Shown: positions 1 through 9,226 of the stretch, piece after piece | How positions within the stretch are numbered: position 1 is the first letter of the stretch | Layout of the letters: the number at the start of each line of letters is the position of its first letter | Source of the DNA: a virus | DNA: 36,369 nt | Virus record (IMG/VR): IMGVR_UViG_3300025435_000048 | Location: 1-36,369 of that record | Strand: one strand, 5' to 3' | The notes under the pieces: generated by a model | What the model was told of the DNA's origin: nothing | The model's input: the letters and a program-made list of their open reading frames with translations, nothing else | Databases searched by the model: none | Translations under genes and position numbers: made by a program

Positions 1-530
1 CCAGCAAGCGCTGTCTTTGGGTATTGCGTCTGGGCTTCACCGGACATGCCACGCGCCATTTCAGTGATGTCCTTGATTGGCATCGCCTGAATTTTTTCAC
101 GCTGTTCACGAGTTGACTCGCGTGGATCAAGATAGCTTGCACCTTTTACGAGCGCTGCTTCGGCCCAAGGTTGCCAGCCCATCATTGTTGTATCGCCAAA
201 ACCACTTGTTCCTGCGAGAACTTGATTAGTAAGCGGCGATGATGTTTCCGTCATACGGCGACCGACATTATAGGCCGCTGAATTTTGCGGACCCTGATCT
301 GGTGTGGATTTTTGACCGGACAACGCAGCGCTCAACCGATCTTCCAAACTTGCCTGAGCAGGAGGAAGAATTTTCTGCGTTTCGGGGTCGTAACCTTGCT
401 TCGCCCAATCAGGTGTGATTTGCGTAGCAGTACCCGGTTGAGGACGATCTTGAACGGACGATGGGGCGGCTTCTGGTTCTGCCACTGGGTCTTGGAGAGC
501 TTTGCCGAGGCGATCTTCTAAATCGTCCAT
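1..530 (-). CDS. partial hypothetical protein, virion-interior module
   Basis: The reading frame is open from an ATG at 530 to the left edge of the window, giving at least 176 residues, so the C-terminus is missing. A GGGAG ribosome site lies seven bases before the ATG, inside the end of the preceding gene (stop at 534-536). The sequence is rich in Gln, Pro, Ala and Asp, has no transmembrane segment, and contains two similar short acidic segments (LEDRLGKAL and LEDRLSAAL) about 60 residues apart, which may be a repeat. I do not recognise the family. Its place after the transglycosylase gene suggests an internal or ejection protein, by position only. Confidence 0.75.
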   Translation of the reverse strand, partial: MDDLEDRLGKALQDPVAEPEAAPSSVQDRPQPGTATQITPDWAKQGYDPETQKILPPAQASLEDRLSAALSGQKSTPDQGPQNSAAYNVGRRMTETSSPLTNQVLAGTSGFGDTTMMGWQPWAEAALVKGASYLDPRESTREQREKIQAMPIKDITEMARGMSGEAQTQYPKTALA

Positions 531-533
531 GAA

Positions 534-3500
534 TTATCTCCCGCCAGTGAAGTAACGACTCATTCCACGGAAACCATGAGTTTCAAAAAGCTTATCGATG
601 CGCGTTGGGTCCATGTTACCACTGATCATTTGCTTAAACAGCGCAGGATCATTTAGCATCACGTTCTCAATTGCCTTGGCCTCTGTCCCATAACGAGCGG
701 ATGGATTTTTCCGCTCAAAGTCAGCAGGCGCATTGACATAGCTATTACCGGAATCTTGCCCATAAAGATTAGCGTGGTTTGCTTGATCAATGCCGCGCTG
801 TGTCTGTGTCATTAGCAAAGAAGTCAATTGAGCGTATGCTTTTGGATTTTGGTTTGGATTTGCGTTAGCATTTGCCAATTCATCCAAAGCCCTGACGCTC
901 TCTTGCCCAGCACCAGATGCCTTCATAAGGCCTTGAAGCCTTGTAAGTTTTTCAGAAATTTGGGCCGGTGTATCATTGTCAAGAATATCTTGACCACCAA
1001 ATGCACGGGAAATCGTATTGGCTATTCCAGAAATTTGAGCGCGAGTTGTATACGCCGTACCCGGAGCATTCCAACCCTTTGCAGCGGACACATCAGCTAA
1101 GTTGCTGGCAAGTTCATGGACATTCTGTTGATTGTCGCGAGAAGCAGAGCCCACCTTGTCCACGTTATCAATGTAGACCTTGCTGCGCTCGATTGGGATC
1201 AATGCGCTTGGCCCACCGGCAATCGCTCCGGCCCCCTTCTGATTTCCTTCCGCAATAGCCGTAGCCGCAGAATTTTTATCATAGAAATCCGTTGGTGCCT
1301 GACCGATCGGTTCACCCTTTGGCGCAGGAGCCGTCATCGCTGCTGGCAATGGATTAGTGATTGTGTCTGAGCCCGGAGGCTTCGCTTGTGGCGGCTGGCC
1401 TGCGGCTGCTGGAGCGGCATTACCCGGACCGCCGGGAACCTTTCCAAGCAGTGGAATGTTCTCACCAGCATCGTGGCGGCGCTGATAGTCTGACGCCGGA
1501 ATGAAGCTGCCGTCTGCAAGCCACACAATATTGCCGTATGGCGTCTGCTGGAAGCTCTTCTGAAGGTTGGTAATGTCAGTGCCGCGGGTAAGCGCTTGCT
1601 GTTGTGCTGTCTGAGCGCCCGTAAGACCCCGGCTTGCAATATTGCTCTGCACGTCTTCATATGTCTTGGCACCGCCGCCGAGGCCTTGAAGAATGGCCGC
1701 GCCGAGATAGCGGCTATTTGAGCCAGCCATCGTGCCAATGCCTGACAGAAGCGGGATGAGGAACTGTTCGCTCATAAGAGTATCGCCAAGGGACTTCTGT
1801 CCATCCTTAGGGGGTTCTTGGGCCTGCGCTGGCCCTGCGCCAAACATGTTGCCTAATGTGCCAAGGATGCCATTATCCGCAGGCTTTGGACCACCATAGA
1901 TGGACGAGACATACTTTTGAGTTTCGGCAGGAAGATAATTAAGATAGCTGCCACCCTTGGTAGACGCCTTTTCCAATGCCAAATCAACATTGCCGGGGCC
2001 AGCATTATATGCAGCGCTGGCCAATGCAGGGTCTTGATATTTCTGGTATTGCGCCTTCAAATACGCCTTTCCAAGCGTCTGGTTATATTCTGGGTCGCTG
2101 GCAAGCTTTTCAGGGCTCCACTCGACGCCAGCAAGCTTTGCAGCCTCTGGCCCAGTGCTAGGCATAATCTGGCCAACGCCTACCGCACCCTTAGGAGAGG
2201 TCAGCGGTGTGCCATCGGCATTAAACTGCTTGCCACCGCTTTCTTGCTGGACATGCTTGGACCAGTATTTATTGACAAAGTCGTCTGCCGGGTCTGGAGC
2301 AGCATCAGCAACAACGCTGTCTGCTGGAGCAGCATTAGCAACAACGCCACCTGCTGGAGCATCGCCAACTCTGTCGCCATCAGCATGATGTTCACGATGC
2401 TCGGCAACGCCGCCATCTTTCAGCGCAAGAGCAAAAGGCCCAAGTGATGAAAGGAAGCTGCCGATGCCACTTGCTGCAGCTCCGACACCAGAACCAACAG
2501 CAGAAGCCATCGTTCCGAGGCCAGAAATCTCGCCGGGGATTGCTGCAATCTTGCTAAGGTCACCCAACGTGCTCGATGACTGCCCAGTAGGATTTTGAGC
2601 TGTCATGAGGCCATGCTGGCTTTTGTCTTTTTCGGTGTCCGAAACTACCTGCGACATCGGATCATCGGTCTGGTACGGATCGACACTGCCGCCGTCGGCA
2701 TAACCTACAACGCCGCCATGGGCCTGCCCTTGTGGCTGACCAAGGGTTTTTAACCACTCTAGGCCAGTTGCATTCTGGGCAGGGACGGCTGCTACAGCCG
2801 CTGCGCCAGTCTTTGGGTCAGCAGGAATTGCAGCTTGTGCAGGTGTAGCAGGATGGCCAATAATATCCTTGCGATAATCGTTTGCCTTTTTAATGGTATC
2901 GCCAATATTCATGGCACCCTGCACGTCACCCATAAGCGTGTCGCCCTGCTGCGCACGAGCAGGATTGGCAATGCCTAAATGAGCGACTGGGAGATTTGCC
3001 GCTGGGACAACGCCCTTGCCACCCGGCGTACTGGCAGGAGAACCGCCGTAAATGCCGCCTTTTGTGAAGGGGGCATAGGACTGCTGCTGCGACGCCAGAA
3101 TAGCCGATAGATCATATGGCGATACGACATCGCCGCCGTTAAAATAACCTTCTGCGGCATGCTGCGGGGCTACGACGCCGCCCTCAGAATTTGTGGCACC
3201 ACCTCGGGCCCATGCGCCATTAGAACGGTCGGATGCCTGCTGGCCGCCCATATCAGAAAAACCAAAGCTGCCATGCTCAACATTGTCATGCCCACCATGA
3301 TTTTCATTGGGAACAACGCCACCATTGACGGGAGGTAGTACCGATGGGTCTTGGCTTCCTTGGCCCATTTCACCCATCAGGGTCGATGCTGGATTAAGAT
3401 TTAAGCCACCAAACGCCCGATGCACTGGCTCCGAAGCCTTGTCGTAATCGACGGTCTTGTAGCCATGCGATTCGCCGACAGCCTCTGGGTGGATCTTTTC

Positions 3501-4388
3501 AACGTCCTGCGCCATGTAGCCGATATGCGTCTGCTCGGCGTCGTCGCCCTTGTACTTAAAGGTGTAGATTGGCAGACCATTCTTGGCCGTGCCAACCTGC
3601 TTGATGTCTTCCTTGAGCCGTGCATCGGAGAACCATGACTGCGGTCCCGTCGTAGTCGTGGTCGAGCCAGACAGTGCGCCAGTGCCCTCCGCGATGTTTG
3701 CGAGGAATTGCGCCACTTGGAATGGATAGGCCTGCTGCTGCTGGAATTGGTTGTACAGTGCCGACTGTCCAGCCTGCGTTGTCTGCTGGCCCAACGTACC
3801 GGCACCCATCATTGCCTGAGCGCCCTGCAGGCCTGCCTGCTGACCCTGAACGCCAAGTGCGCCGATCTGGCCTAGGCCCGTCTGATAGTTCTGTGCGGCG
3901 CTCTGGAAGCCTTGGCTTGCCATGTTGCCGAGCGTCTGGCCTTCTGCAAGGTTCTGCTGGTTCATCAAGGCAGCCTGCGCCACCTTGCCGCGATCACCAC
4001 CAAAGGCACCCTGCTGGATTGCCGTGCCCAGAAGCTGCTGCTGCTGCTGCTGGTTGACGTTATTCATTTGGGCTGCCGTTGAGCCCATGGCATTTTGCAG
4101 GAATGGGTTCATGTAACCCTGAACACCCTGCTGGAAACCTTCCGGCGTGTAGCCCTGCTCAGCGTAATTGATCGCAGGCTGGGCGGCATTGGCATATTGG
4201 TTTGTCTGTGCCGTTGCCGCGTTTTGCTCTTGGTTAAGGGGGGCCACAAATGCGCTTGCGTCAGTGCCGTATTGCTGGAAGGGCTGCGTGGCGGTTGCCT
4301 GAGCCTGAGTATTGACAGCGCTATACCGAGCCAACACCTCTGGTGGAATGGCTACGCTCGAAGTCGTTGTTCCAGTTTTACCGCCCAT
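534..4388 (-). CDS. large virion protein with S74-type domain and lytic transglycosylase (ejection protein candidate)
   Basis: 1284 residues from the ATG at 4388, which has a GGAG site eight bases upstream; the longer frame to 4451 would overlap the upstream gene without a better site. Residues 1-250 are Gln/Ala/Gly-rich. At 254-318 is an intramolecular chaperone/peptidase S74-like segment starting SDARLKEDI and containing GYMAQDVEKIHPEA. Residues 320-690 are low-complexity, with many GGVV, NGGDVV and DGGSV motifs. Residues 703-835 are an SLT-type lytic transglycosylase with the catalytic Glu in QQESGG (E716), then GVGQIMPST and AYNAGPG. The last 450 residues are unassigned. The family role is local peptidoglycan cleavage during DNA entry, as in T7 gp16 (functional analogy). 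The S74 segment in mid-chain is unusual and could make this a self-cleaving protein. Confidence 0.85.
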   Translation of the reverse strand: MGGKTGTTTSSVAIPPEVLARYSAVNTQAQATATQPFQQYGTDASAFVAPLNQEQNAATAQTNQYANAAQPAINYAEQGYTPEGFQQGVQGYMNPFLQNAMGSTAAQMNNVNQQQQQQLLGTAIQQGAFGGDRGKVAQAALMNQQNLAEGQTLGNMASQGFQSAAQNYQTGLGQIGALGVQGQQAGLQGAQAMMGAGTLGQQTTQAGQSALYNQFQQQQAYPFQVAQFLANIAEGTGALSGSTTTTTGPQSWFSDARLKEDIKQVGTAKNGLPIYTFKYKGDDAEQTHIGYMAQDVEKIHPEAVGESHGYKTVDYDKASEPVHRAFGGLNLNPASTLMGEMGQGSQDPSVLPPVNGGVVPNENHGGHDNVEHGSFGFSDMGGQQASDRSNGAWARGGATNSEGGVVAPQHAAEGYFNGGDVVSPYDLSAILASQQQSYAPFTKGGIYGGSPASTPGGKGVVPAANLPVAHLGIANPARAQQGDTLMGDVQGAMNIGDTIKKANDYRKDIIGHPATPAQAAIPADPKTGAAAVAAVPAQNATGLEWLKTLGQPQGQAHGGVVGYADGGSVDPYQTDDPMSQVVSDTEKDKSQHGLMTAQNPTGQSSSTLGDLSKIAAIPGEISGLGTMASAVGSGVGAAASGIGSFLSSLGPFALALKDGGVAEHREHHADGDRVGDAPAGGVVANAAPADSVVADAAPDPADDFVNKYWSKHVQQESGGKQFNADGTPLTSPKGAVGVGQIMPSTGPEAAKLAGVEWSPEKLASDPEYNQTLGKAYLKAQYQKYQDPALASAAYNAGPGNVDLALEKASTKGGSYLNYLPAETQKYVSSIYGGPKPADNGILGTLGNMFGAGPAQAQEPPKDGQKSLGDTLMSEQFLIPLLSGIGTMAGSNSRYLGAAILQGLGGGAKTYEDVQSNIASRGLTGAQTAQQQALTRGTDITNLQKSFQQTPYGNIVWLADGSFIPASDYQRRHDAGENIPLLGKVPGGPGNAAPAAAGQPPQAKPPGSDTITNPLPAAMTAPAPKGEPIGQAPTDFYDKNSAATAIAEGNQKGAGAIAGGPSALIPIERSKVYIDNVDKVGSASRDNQQNVHELASNLADVSAAKGWNAPGTAYTTRAQISGIANTISRAFGGQDILDNDTPAQISEKLTRLQGLMKASGAGQESVRALDELANANANPNQNPKAYAQLTSLLMTQTQRGIDQANHANLYGQDSGNSYVNAPADFERKNPSARYGTEAKAIENVMLNDPALFKQMISGNMDPTRIDKLFETHGFRGMSRYFTGGR

Positions 4389-4389
4389 G

Positions 4390-4866
4390 TTATTGCTCCG
4401 CGTGTCCGGTCTGGACGTTGTATAAGAAGAAAGCGCCAGCCGGTGGGCCAAACGAACGCTCGTATAGTTTTACTTTGGCTTCTGTACGATGATTTGACAG
4501 AACGCCAATAATCAATGGAAGGTTAAGCTCATCAGCAACCTTCTTTGAAAAATCACAAAGGCGACGCGCCCTACCGCCCTTTGCGCTTCGAAACTCGGGA
4601 TCGACAAAAATTGCCTTCTCTTCGAGCATCCAAGCATCCGAATACCACATCTGGCTCATTCGTAAAAGGACCGCGCCTTCAATCTTTTGGCCCGGCTCTC
4701 CGATAATTCCAACTAGCCCCTGCCACAGGTAAAGAGCAGGCTTGATCATGCCTAGCATCTTCTGTGGGTTAACGTCCTTGATGCCATTTTCTTCCCACGC
4801 ATCTAGCGCCAGCTTTAGCATGGCGGCTTCGTCGGCGGGTGTTCCTAATCTAATCGTTGGTTCCAT
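4390..4866 (-). CDS. GNAT-family N-acetyltransferase
   Basis: 158 residues. The pattern fits GNAT: an N-terminal strand and helix (IRLGTPADEAAMLKLA), a central beta region, then the acetyl-CoA loop region VDPEFRSAKGGRARRL followed by an amphipathic helix (CDFSKKVADEL). A C-terminal strand ends YERSFGPPAGAFFLY. Phage versions of this compact type are common among structural genes; the substrate is unknown. The ATG at 4866 follows an AGGGAC site. The stop is one base before the 1284-aa gene, and the upstream stop is one base before this ATG, so the three genes are translationally coupled. Confidence 0.8.
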   Translation of the reverse strand: MEPTIRLGTPADEAAMLKLALDAWEENGIKDVNPQKMLGMIKPALYLWQGLVGIIGEPGQKIEGAVLLRMSQMWYSDAWMLEEKAIFVDPEFRSAKGGRARRLCDFSKKVADELNLPLIIGVLSNHRTEAKVKLYERSFGPPAGAFFLYNVQTGHAEQ

Positions 4867-4867
4867 T

Positions 4868-5533
4868 TCAGTCCCTTTTTGGCCCCGGTAACTTCTTCAA
4901 TGTATCAATTGTCTTCTTGCGATATCCGGTCACGAAGTGGTCGAGGATTTCGTGGCCATGGTCAATGTCCCCACCACCGATGCGGGTGACGTCGTCTGGT
5001 TCAATAACATATTCGCCACCGGCTGCAACGATCTCAACCGGTGCTGCGCCACCCGTGGCAAGCTTTGAGCCGTATGGACCGGCACTGTTGCTATATGGCA
5101 TGCCAGAAGCATTATACGGAGCCTTGGGGCTATTATAGGGCGCGTTGCCAGCCCCGTAGGGCGTGGCACCATGTTCCATGTATGGTTTTGACGAAAACAT
5201 GCGCTTGGCAATCTTGAAGCCTGCCATCGTGTTGCCTTCGCCCATTGCGCCGATGATGTCGGCGGGGATCACATAAGACCCCGACGGCACGTTCATTGGA
5301 AGGTGATCGGTGCGGCCAGCCACGGGGCTGTGGATTGGTCCCACATGCACCTGATGTTTGGGTGCCCCCAGACCCAAGGCAATCTGCTCACCCATGCCGC
5401 CACCGGCAAGACGCGAATGCCGGGCGGTATTCAGCGCAGCGGCAACAGCCTGATCCTGCGGGTGCCCAGCGCTGATCATTTCGCCGATGTTGTGGCTGAT
5501 TGTTTTCTGGGACTTGCCCTTCGATAGCGGCAT
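4868..5533 (-). CDS. virion-module protein with PY heptad repeats and duplicated GxYVI motif
   Basis: 221 residues. The N-terminus (MPLSKGKSQKTISHNIGEM, then QDQAVAAALNTAR) resembles a short motif seen at the start of many phage hypothetical proteins. Residues 124-158 are five consecutive seven-residue repeats of the form xPYxxxx. Two segments look duplicated: SGSYVIPADIIGAMGEGNT (84-102) and GGEYVIEPDDVTRIGGGDI (172-190), each followed by a helix. Similar GEYVIPADVV segments occur in tail and interior proteins of marine podoviruses, as I recall them. It sits between a small structural gene and the GNAT gene. An AAGG site lies nine bases before the ATG. Function unknown; structural or ejected protein likely. 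Confidence 0.7.
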   Translation of the reverse strand: MPLSKGKSQKTISHNIGEMISAGHPQDQAVAAALNTARHSRLAGGGMGEQIALGLGAPKHQVHVGPIHSPVAGRTDHLPMNVPSGSYVIPADIIGAMGEGNTMAGFKIAKRMFSSKPYMEHGATPYGAGNAPYNSPKAPYNASGMPYSNSAGPYGSKLATGGAAPVEIVAAGGEYVIEPDDVTRIGGGDIDHGHEILDHFVTGYRKKTIDTLKKLPGPKRD

Positions 5534-5544
5534 AGCGTAGTACC

Positions 5545-5955
5545 TTAATTTGATGCGCCAGATATTTTAAAGGTAAGATTTGTCGTACCGGCGTAAGCTT
5601 GTATCGTATAGTTTGAGTCTAAAGCAGTTCCGCCACGCCACGATATTGTCGTGTGAGCTGCAATCGGCGCGGAATAATAAAGAGCATTTGTAGCATTTGC
5701 AGTGCCGCCCGATGGGACGAAACAAATTGTAAACGTGTCGGCAGACCCTGATGTATTACAAATGTCTATTCCGGTGACTGTATACTGAAGTGTATTTGGC
5801 ACCGTGTATAAGATATTAGCTGATGTCGTTGACTGAACCGTTGGAGATGGATCGGCAATATAGACATAAGACATATAGGAAAGGATTTGCGCTAAATTGT
5901 TAATAGCGACAACACCGTTTTTCTGTGTAGTGAGGATATCGTCCAAACTAGCCAT
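5545..5955 (-). CDS. small structural protein, beta-rich
   Basis: 136 residues. The N-terminal helix (MASLDDILTTQKNGVVAINN) is followed by Thr/Ser/Ala-rich strands typical of a beta-sandwich (NTLQYTVTGIDICNTSGSAD; FTICFVPSGG). I recall this type from alphaproteobacterial phages next to tail-hub genes, but it has no named function. Its ATG overlaps the stop of the 680-aa gene (TAATG), which implies stoichiometric co-translation. A head or tail decoration role is inferred from position and composition only. Confidence 0.7.
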   Translation of the reverse strand: MASLDDILTTQKNGVVAINNLAQILSYMSYVYIADPSPTVQSTTSANILYTVPNTLQYTVTGIDICNTSGSADTFTICFVPSGGTANATNALYYSAPIAAHTTISWRGGTALDSNYTIQAYAGTTNLTFKISGASN

Positions 5956-7997
5956 TAGAATTTCCCATCCGGTTGGAACCGATACCTGATAGCACCCAGA
6001 CGCCAGAAGGTGCCAACGTCATTGGAAGACACAGCGATGGACATCAAACGGGCGCGGATGCGGACGGAGATATACTCGGTTGCCTGCGTCATGTTGTAGG
6101 GGCCGTATGCAGTGACTGCATCGCCGGGGTAATTGGTCACGTAGAATGTAATCTGCACCGTGGCATTCTGCGAACCGCTGTATGTACCCCACTTCATGTC
6201 CGGCCAAATCTGGTCGATGAAGATCAGATCATCGGCTTCGTTGAGTTGGAAGAAGCCGGTCTGGAACGAAGACAGCATAGCCGTAGTCGATGTCCCGCTG
6301 GCCGCATCGTTTCCTATTTCGTGCTGATATAGGTAATTATCAGACCCAGCACCAATGGGAGGCCCAAGCACAGATTGATCAATCCAAGCAGTACGACCAA
6401 GAGAGCCATAGTCCCACTGTTGGAGAACCGTATTGTATTTAACATAGGAATCATTCTCCGTCGAACTCGCCGATGGATAGTACCAAGTCACTTCACTGAA
6501 CTGCGAATTAACGCCACAGGCGACCTTGTAAAGGTACGAGGTGTTGATATTTTGGAAGACAACGTCCCAGATAGGGCAGGGAATGCTTTGCGGCCCCGAG
6601 CCCATCGACATAAAAAACTGCTTCTGGCTCATCCAGAAAATTGCGCCGTTAAGCTGGCCGGTGCAGTGACGGGAAATCGCGCCGCAGTTTGAGCCAATTT
6701 TATTGAAGCCATAGACAAACGGCGTTCCAACATACTGCATCGCCCACAGATCAAGATCGGTCCAGATCAAACCCTGCTGTGGTCCCTGAACGGCGGCGAC
6801 AATCTTGGAACCAGTTGGGATACGATATGAACCAGCTTGATTGGTTGGTGCGGCAGTCCAAGATGAGAAGTTTTCAAGATCAGACCACCTAATTAACATT
6901 GGGTCTGGAGACAACGTAAACGACGACCCATAGGCAACAACTTGGCGCTGTGGCATGGCAACAAAAATACCGTTGTTTACCAGTGGTCCATCTCCACCCA
7001 CGATCTGCGCGTTTTGTAACTGTCCACCGGGTTGCCAATAATAAATGGCACCACCTGCTGGGCAGGCGATTAGGTCTTGGCCGAAGTTGTCAAGCGTCCA
7101 ATCGGTTGCTGTGATAGGCGTTCCGGGCACCGAAGGCTGGGTCGTTCCAACACCGAATCCGCCAGTTCCGAAGCCGCCGACGCCGAAGCCGCTGCCAGTA
7201 GGTTGTGGGCCAAGGGCCACATAAAAGGTCGATTGGATGTTGCCGGAATTGATTGAAACGGGGCCAGCCGACGATGTTGCAGTGTTTGCGGCGGAGAATG
7301 TGAATGTGTTTGTCGTTGGCACGGTTAGAACTGTGTACAGGCCAGATAGCGTCAAACCGCCTAAAGTTGTCGCAACTCCGACATAGAAGCTGTCGCCGAC
7401 ATTGTAGCCGTGATTGTTGAATGTCGTGGAAATGATTGACGATCCGCTTATCGTCGAGAATGCATAGGATGCGCCGTCACTGGTGACGGTGGCCGTTGCC
7501 AGTGCAGAGGCGCTGATCGTGTATGTGGTGCCGCTTGCCGTGTAGATGGCATAGGGGCCGGTGAGGATCAGTCCGCCGACCGATACGGGCGTGACATAGT
7601 TTACAAAGTCCAGAACTGACGAGGTAATCCCCGCGTCTGTAACGGTGACGGTATTTGATCCAGATGTTGTCGAGAAGTTTGGGGCAGAGTTCGTGATCGT
7701 TATCTGCGGGGTGATGTCAACCAGATTATTGCCCGTCAAGACATCAAGTTGCGCCTCGGCACCAATTCCCAGATGGTTGGTGGCGTTAAGATCGGCCCAG
7801 CCCTTCAGCGCTCTAACCTTTGATGATAGCGCGGAGTTAAAGTAGGCCACCCAGCCGCCAAGCTTCTGGGCCAGACCGTAGCCGTTGCGCTCTGGAAGAA
7901 ACCGGATCAGGGCCGAAGACGAATAGGCAGCCTCGTTGAGTGCCAACGTGGTGTTGGTCTCGACGCCGGGCTTAAGCTTAATCGTGTTATGCGGCAT
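5955..7997 (-). CDS. tail hub / stabilisation protein candidate (beta-propeller-like)
   Basis: 680 residues. The N-terminus (IKLKPGVETNTTLALNEAAY, then IRFLPERNGYGLAQKLGGW) is typical of a large podovirus structural protein located beside the head-tail adaptor. Residues 100-260 hold beta-rich segments of the FCCH/Ig-like type (FNNHGYNVGDSFYVGV; GLYTVLTVPTTNTFTFSA). Residues 300-580 carry recurring W-D and strand patterns (IRWSDLENFSSW; YRIPTGSKIVAAVQGPQQGL; VKYNTVLQQWDYG) that suggest propeller blades, as in P22 gp10-type plug proteins. The C-terminus is a beta-domain. Assignment rests on pattern and neighbourhood. An AGGG site precedes the ATG. Confidence 0.65.
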   Translation of the reverse strand: MPHNTIKLKPGVETNTTLALNEAAYSSSALIRFLPERNGYGLAQKLGGWVAYFNSALSSKVRALKGWADLNATNHLGIGAEAQLDVLTGNNLVDITPQITITNSAPNFSTTSGSNTVTVTDAGITSSVLDFVNYVTPVSVGGLILTGPYAIYTASGTTYTISASALATATVTSDGASYAFSTISGSSIISTTFNNHGYNVGDSFYVGVATTLGGLTLSGLYTVLTVPTTNTFTFSAANTATSSAGPVSINSGNIQSTFYVALGPQPTGSGFGVGGFGTGGFGVGTTQPSVPGTPITATDWTLDNFGQDLIACPAGGAIYYWQPGGQLQNAQIVGGDGPLVNNGIFVAMPQRQVVAYGSSFTLSPDPMLIRWSDLENFSSWTAAPTNQAGSYRIPTGSKIVAAVQGPQQGLIWTDLDLWAMQYVGTPFVYGFNKIGSNCGAISRHCTGQLNGAIFWMSQKQFFMSMGSGPQSIPCPIWDVVFQNINTSYLYKVACGVNSQFSEVTWYYPSASSTENDSYVKYNTVLQQWDYGSLGRTAWIDQSVLGPPIGAGSDNYLYQHEIGNDAASGTSTTAMLSSFQTGFFQLNEADDLIFIDQIWPDMKWGTYSGSQNATVQITFYVTNYPGDAVTAYGPYNMTQATEYISVRIRARLMSIAVSSNDVGTFWRLGAIRYRFQPDGKF

Positions 7998-8000
7998 GTA

Positions 8001-8711
8001 TTATACCCTGATCGGGGTTGCGGCAGGCGCAGGGGAGTAGGATGACCAAGCCGAAGCCTCGTATTTCTTGCGGTTTTCTTCGACCATGGCCGAGCGCAGA
8101 AGGGCTTGATACTGGTTCTCGTAGCTTTGGGCCATCTGCGGATCATCCGACTGACGGCCAAAATTGCGCTGGTATGCCGAGATGTAGATCATGGATGCCA
8201 TGATCATCATGTCTGGCAAGTTGGTCGAGATGTATGTCATCGTATTCGTGGCCGAAAGCGGCGCAGAGCGCACGGTGCCCGTCAGGCGCACCTGATATGC
8301 CGAATCAGGAATAGGGCCGACAATCATGATCTGGGAGGTGTAGCCGGTGGTTGCAGCGTCGCCACCGTATTCGGCATAATAGGCAGGAAGACCGGCGGTT
8401 GAGCCACTGCCGTACACGTTCTGCAGGAATTCCTTCGTGACCGGCAACAGAGGCGAAGACGCGCCAGAGCCATTGATCACTTCCAATGTTTCAGTCGTGA
8501 CAAACTGCGACTGTGGGATTGTCAGCGTGTTGTTGTTTGCCGTAAACGAGTATGCGGTCGTGCTAATTTGGGTTGACAGAAAGTCGATGTCGCGCTGCAT
8601 CCGCAACTCGGCATACGAGATCATCTGTGGCAAAATGATCTGATAGTTGGTGTCCGTCACCGGAACCACCGCCATCGTTGCAATCTGCTGAACGTAAGTG
8701 TTGTAATCCAT
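8001..8711 (-). CDS. head-tail adaptor protein, SU10-like
   Basis: 236 residues. The N-terminal helices (MDYNTYVQQIATMAVVPV; LPQMISYAELRMQRDIDFL), a central beta-domain (TLTIPQSQFVTTETLEVING) and C-terminal helices (LPDMMIMASMIYISAYQRN; then QYQALLRSAMVEENRKKYEA) match the SU10-type adaptor family of short-tailed phages, which binds under the portal and connects the head to the nozzle. The neighbour downstream is the tail-hub candidate, which fits a connector block. The stop lies three bases before the next gene's leader. Confidence 0.75.
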   Translation of the reverse strand: MDYNTYVQQIATMAVVPVTDTNYQIILPQMISYAELRMQRDIDFLSTQISTTAYSFTANNNTLTIPQSQFVTTETLEVINGSGASSPLLPVTKEFLQNVYGSGSTAGLPAYYAEYGGDAATTGYTSQIMIVGPIPDSAYQVRLTGTVRSAPLSATNTMTYISTNLPDMMIMASMIYISAYQRNFGRQSDDPQMAQSYENQYQALLRSAMVEENRKKYEASAWSSYSPAPAATPIRV

Positions 8712-8713
8712 GA

Positions 8714-9226
8714 CTACCTAGCCAAGTTAAAAGCAATTCGCTCGACTTCCGAAACGCGTTTAGACCAGCCTTTGCCGAAGGTATCATAGGTGGCAAGACT
8801 TTGCAAAAAAGCTAGTCGGGCTTCGCAGACGGACGTGACAACATCACGAGGGTTTGCCGCTTCAAGAGCACTAAGTGTACTGGCCCCGATTTTTCCGTCC
8901 GCATTAACACCGAGAACCGCTTGAAGGGCTTTCGCTGCGCGGGACGGCCCCGAGTTGACGGCAAAATCGAAGACGGCATAATCCACCCCTACAGGGAGAT
9001 CGTCGCCGCTTATAGCATCCCAATACCTTGCGCGATAGAGCGGTTCGACATCTTCCGGCGTCAAAGCTGCAATGTCGTCTTTCGTCACTGCATGACCGAC
9101 ATACTGCTCCCAAACCGCCTTGGTACAACCTAGATTAGTTGCGCCGCCGGGGTCTTTGGGATTGTCAACATACCCGCCCTCGTTTTGAAGGATGAGTACG
9201 AAGCAGGGCTGCCAGTTACTTTGCAT
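8714..9226 (-). CDS. endolysin, glycoside hydrolase family 108
   Basis: 170 residues from the ATG at 9226. The frame extends to 9271, but homologues start just before the catalytic motif, so the shorter form is preferred. Residues 14-29 read QNEGGYVDNPKDPGGA, with Glu16 as the expected catalytic acid of GH108 muramidases. Residues about 60-95 (PLYRARYWD; FDFAVNSGPSRA) complete the lysozyme fold. Residues 100-165 match the predicted peptidoglycan-binding domain of this family (LQAVLGVNADGKIGASTLSA). It cleaves host cell wall at lysis. It overlaps the holin gene by 11 bases, forming a lysis pair. No signal peptide or membrane anchor is seen, so release depends on the holin. Confidence 0.9.
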   Translation of the reverse strand: MQSNWQPCFVLILQNEGGYVDNPKDPGGATNLGCTKAVWEQYVGHAVTKDDIAALTPEDVEPLYRARYWDAISGDDLPVGVDYAVFDFAVNSGPSRAAKALQAVLGVNADGKIGASTLSALEAANPRDVVTSVCEARLAFLQSLATYDTFGKGWSKRVSEVERIAFNLAR

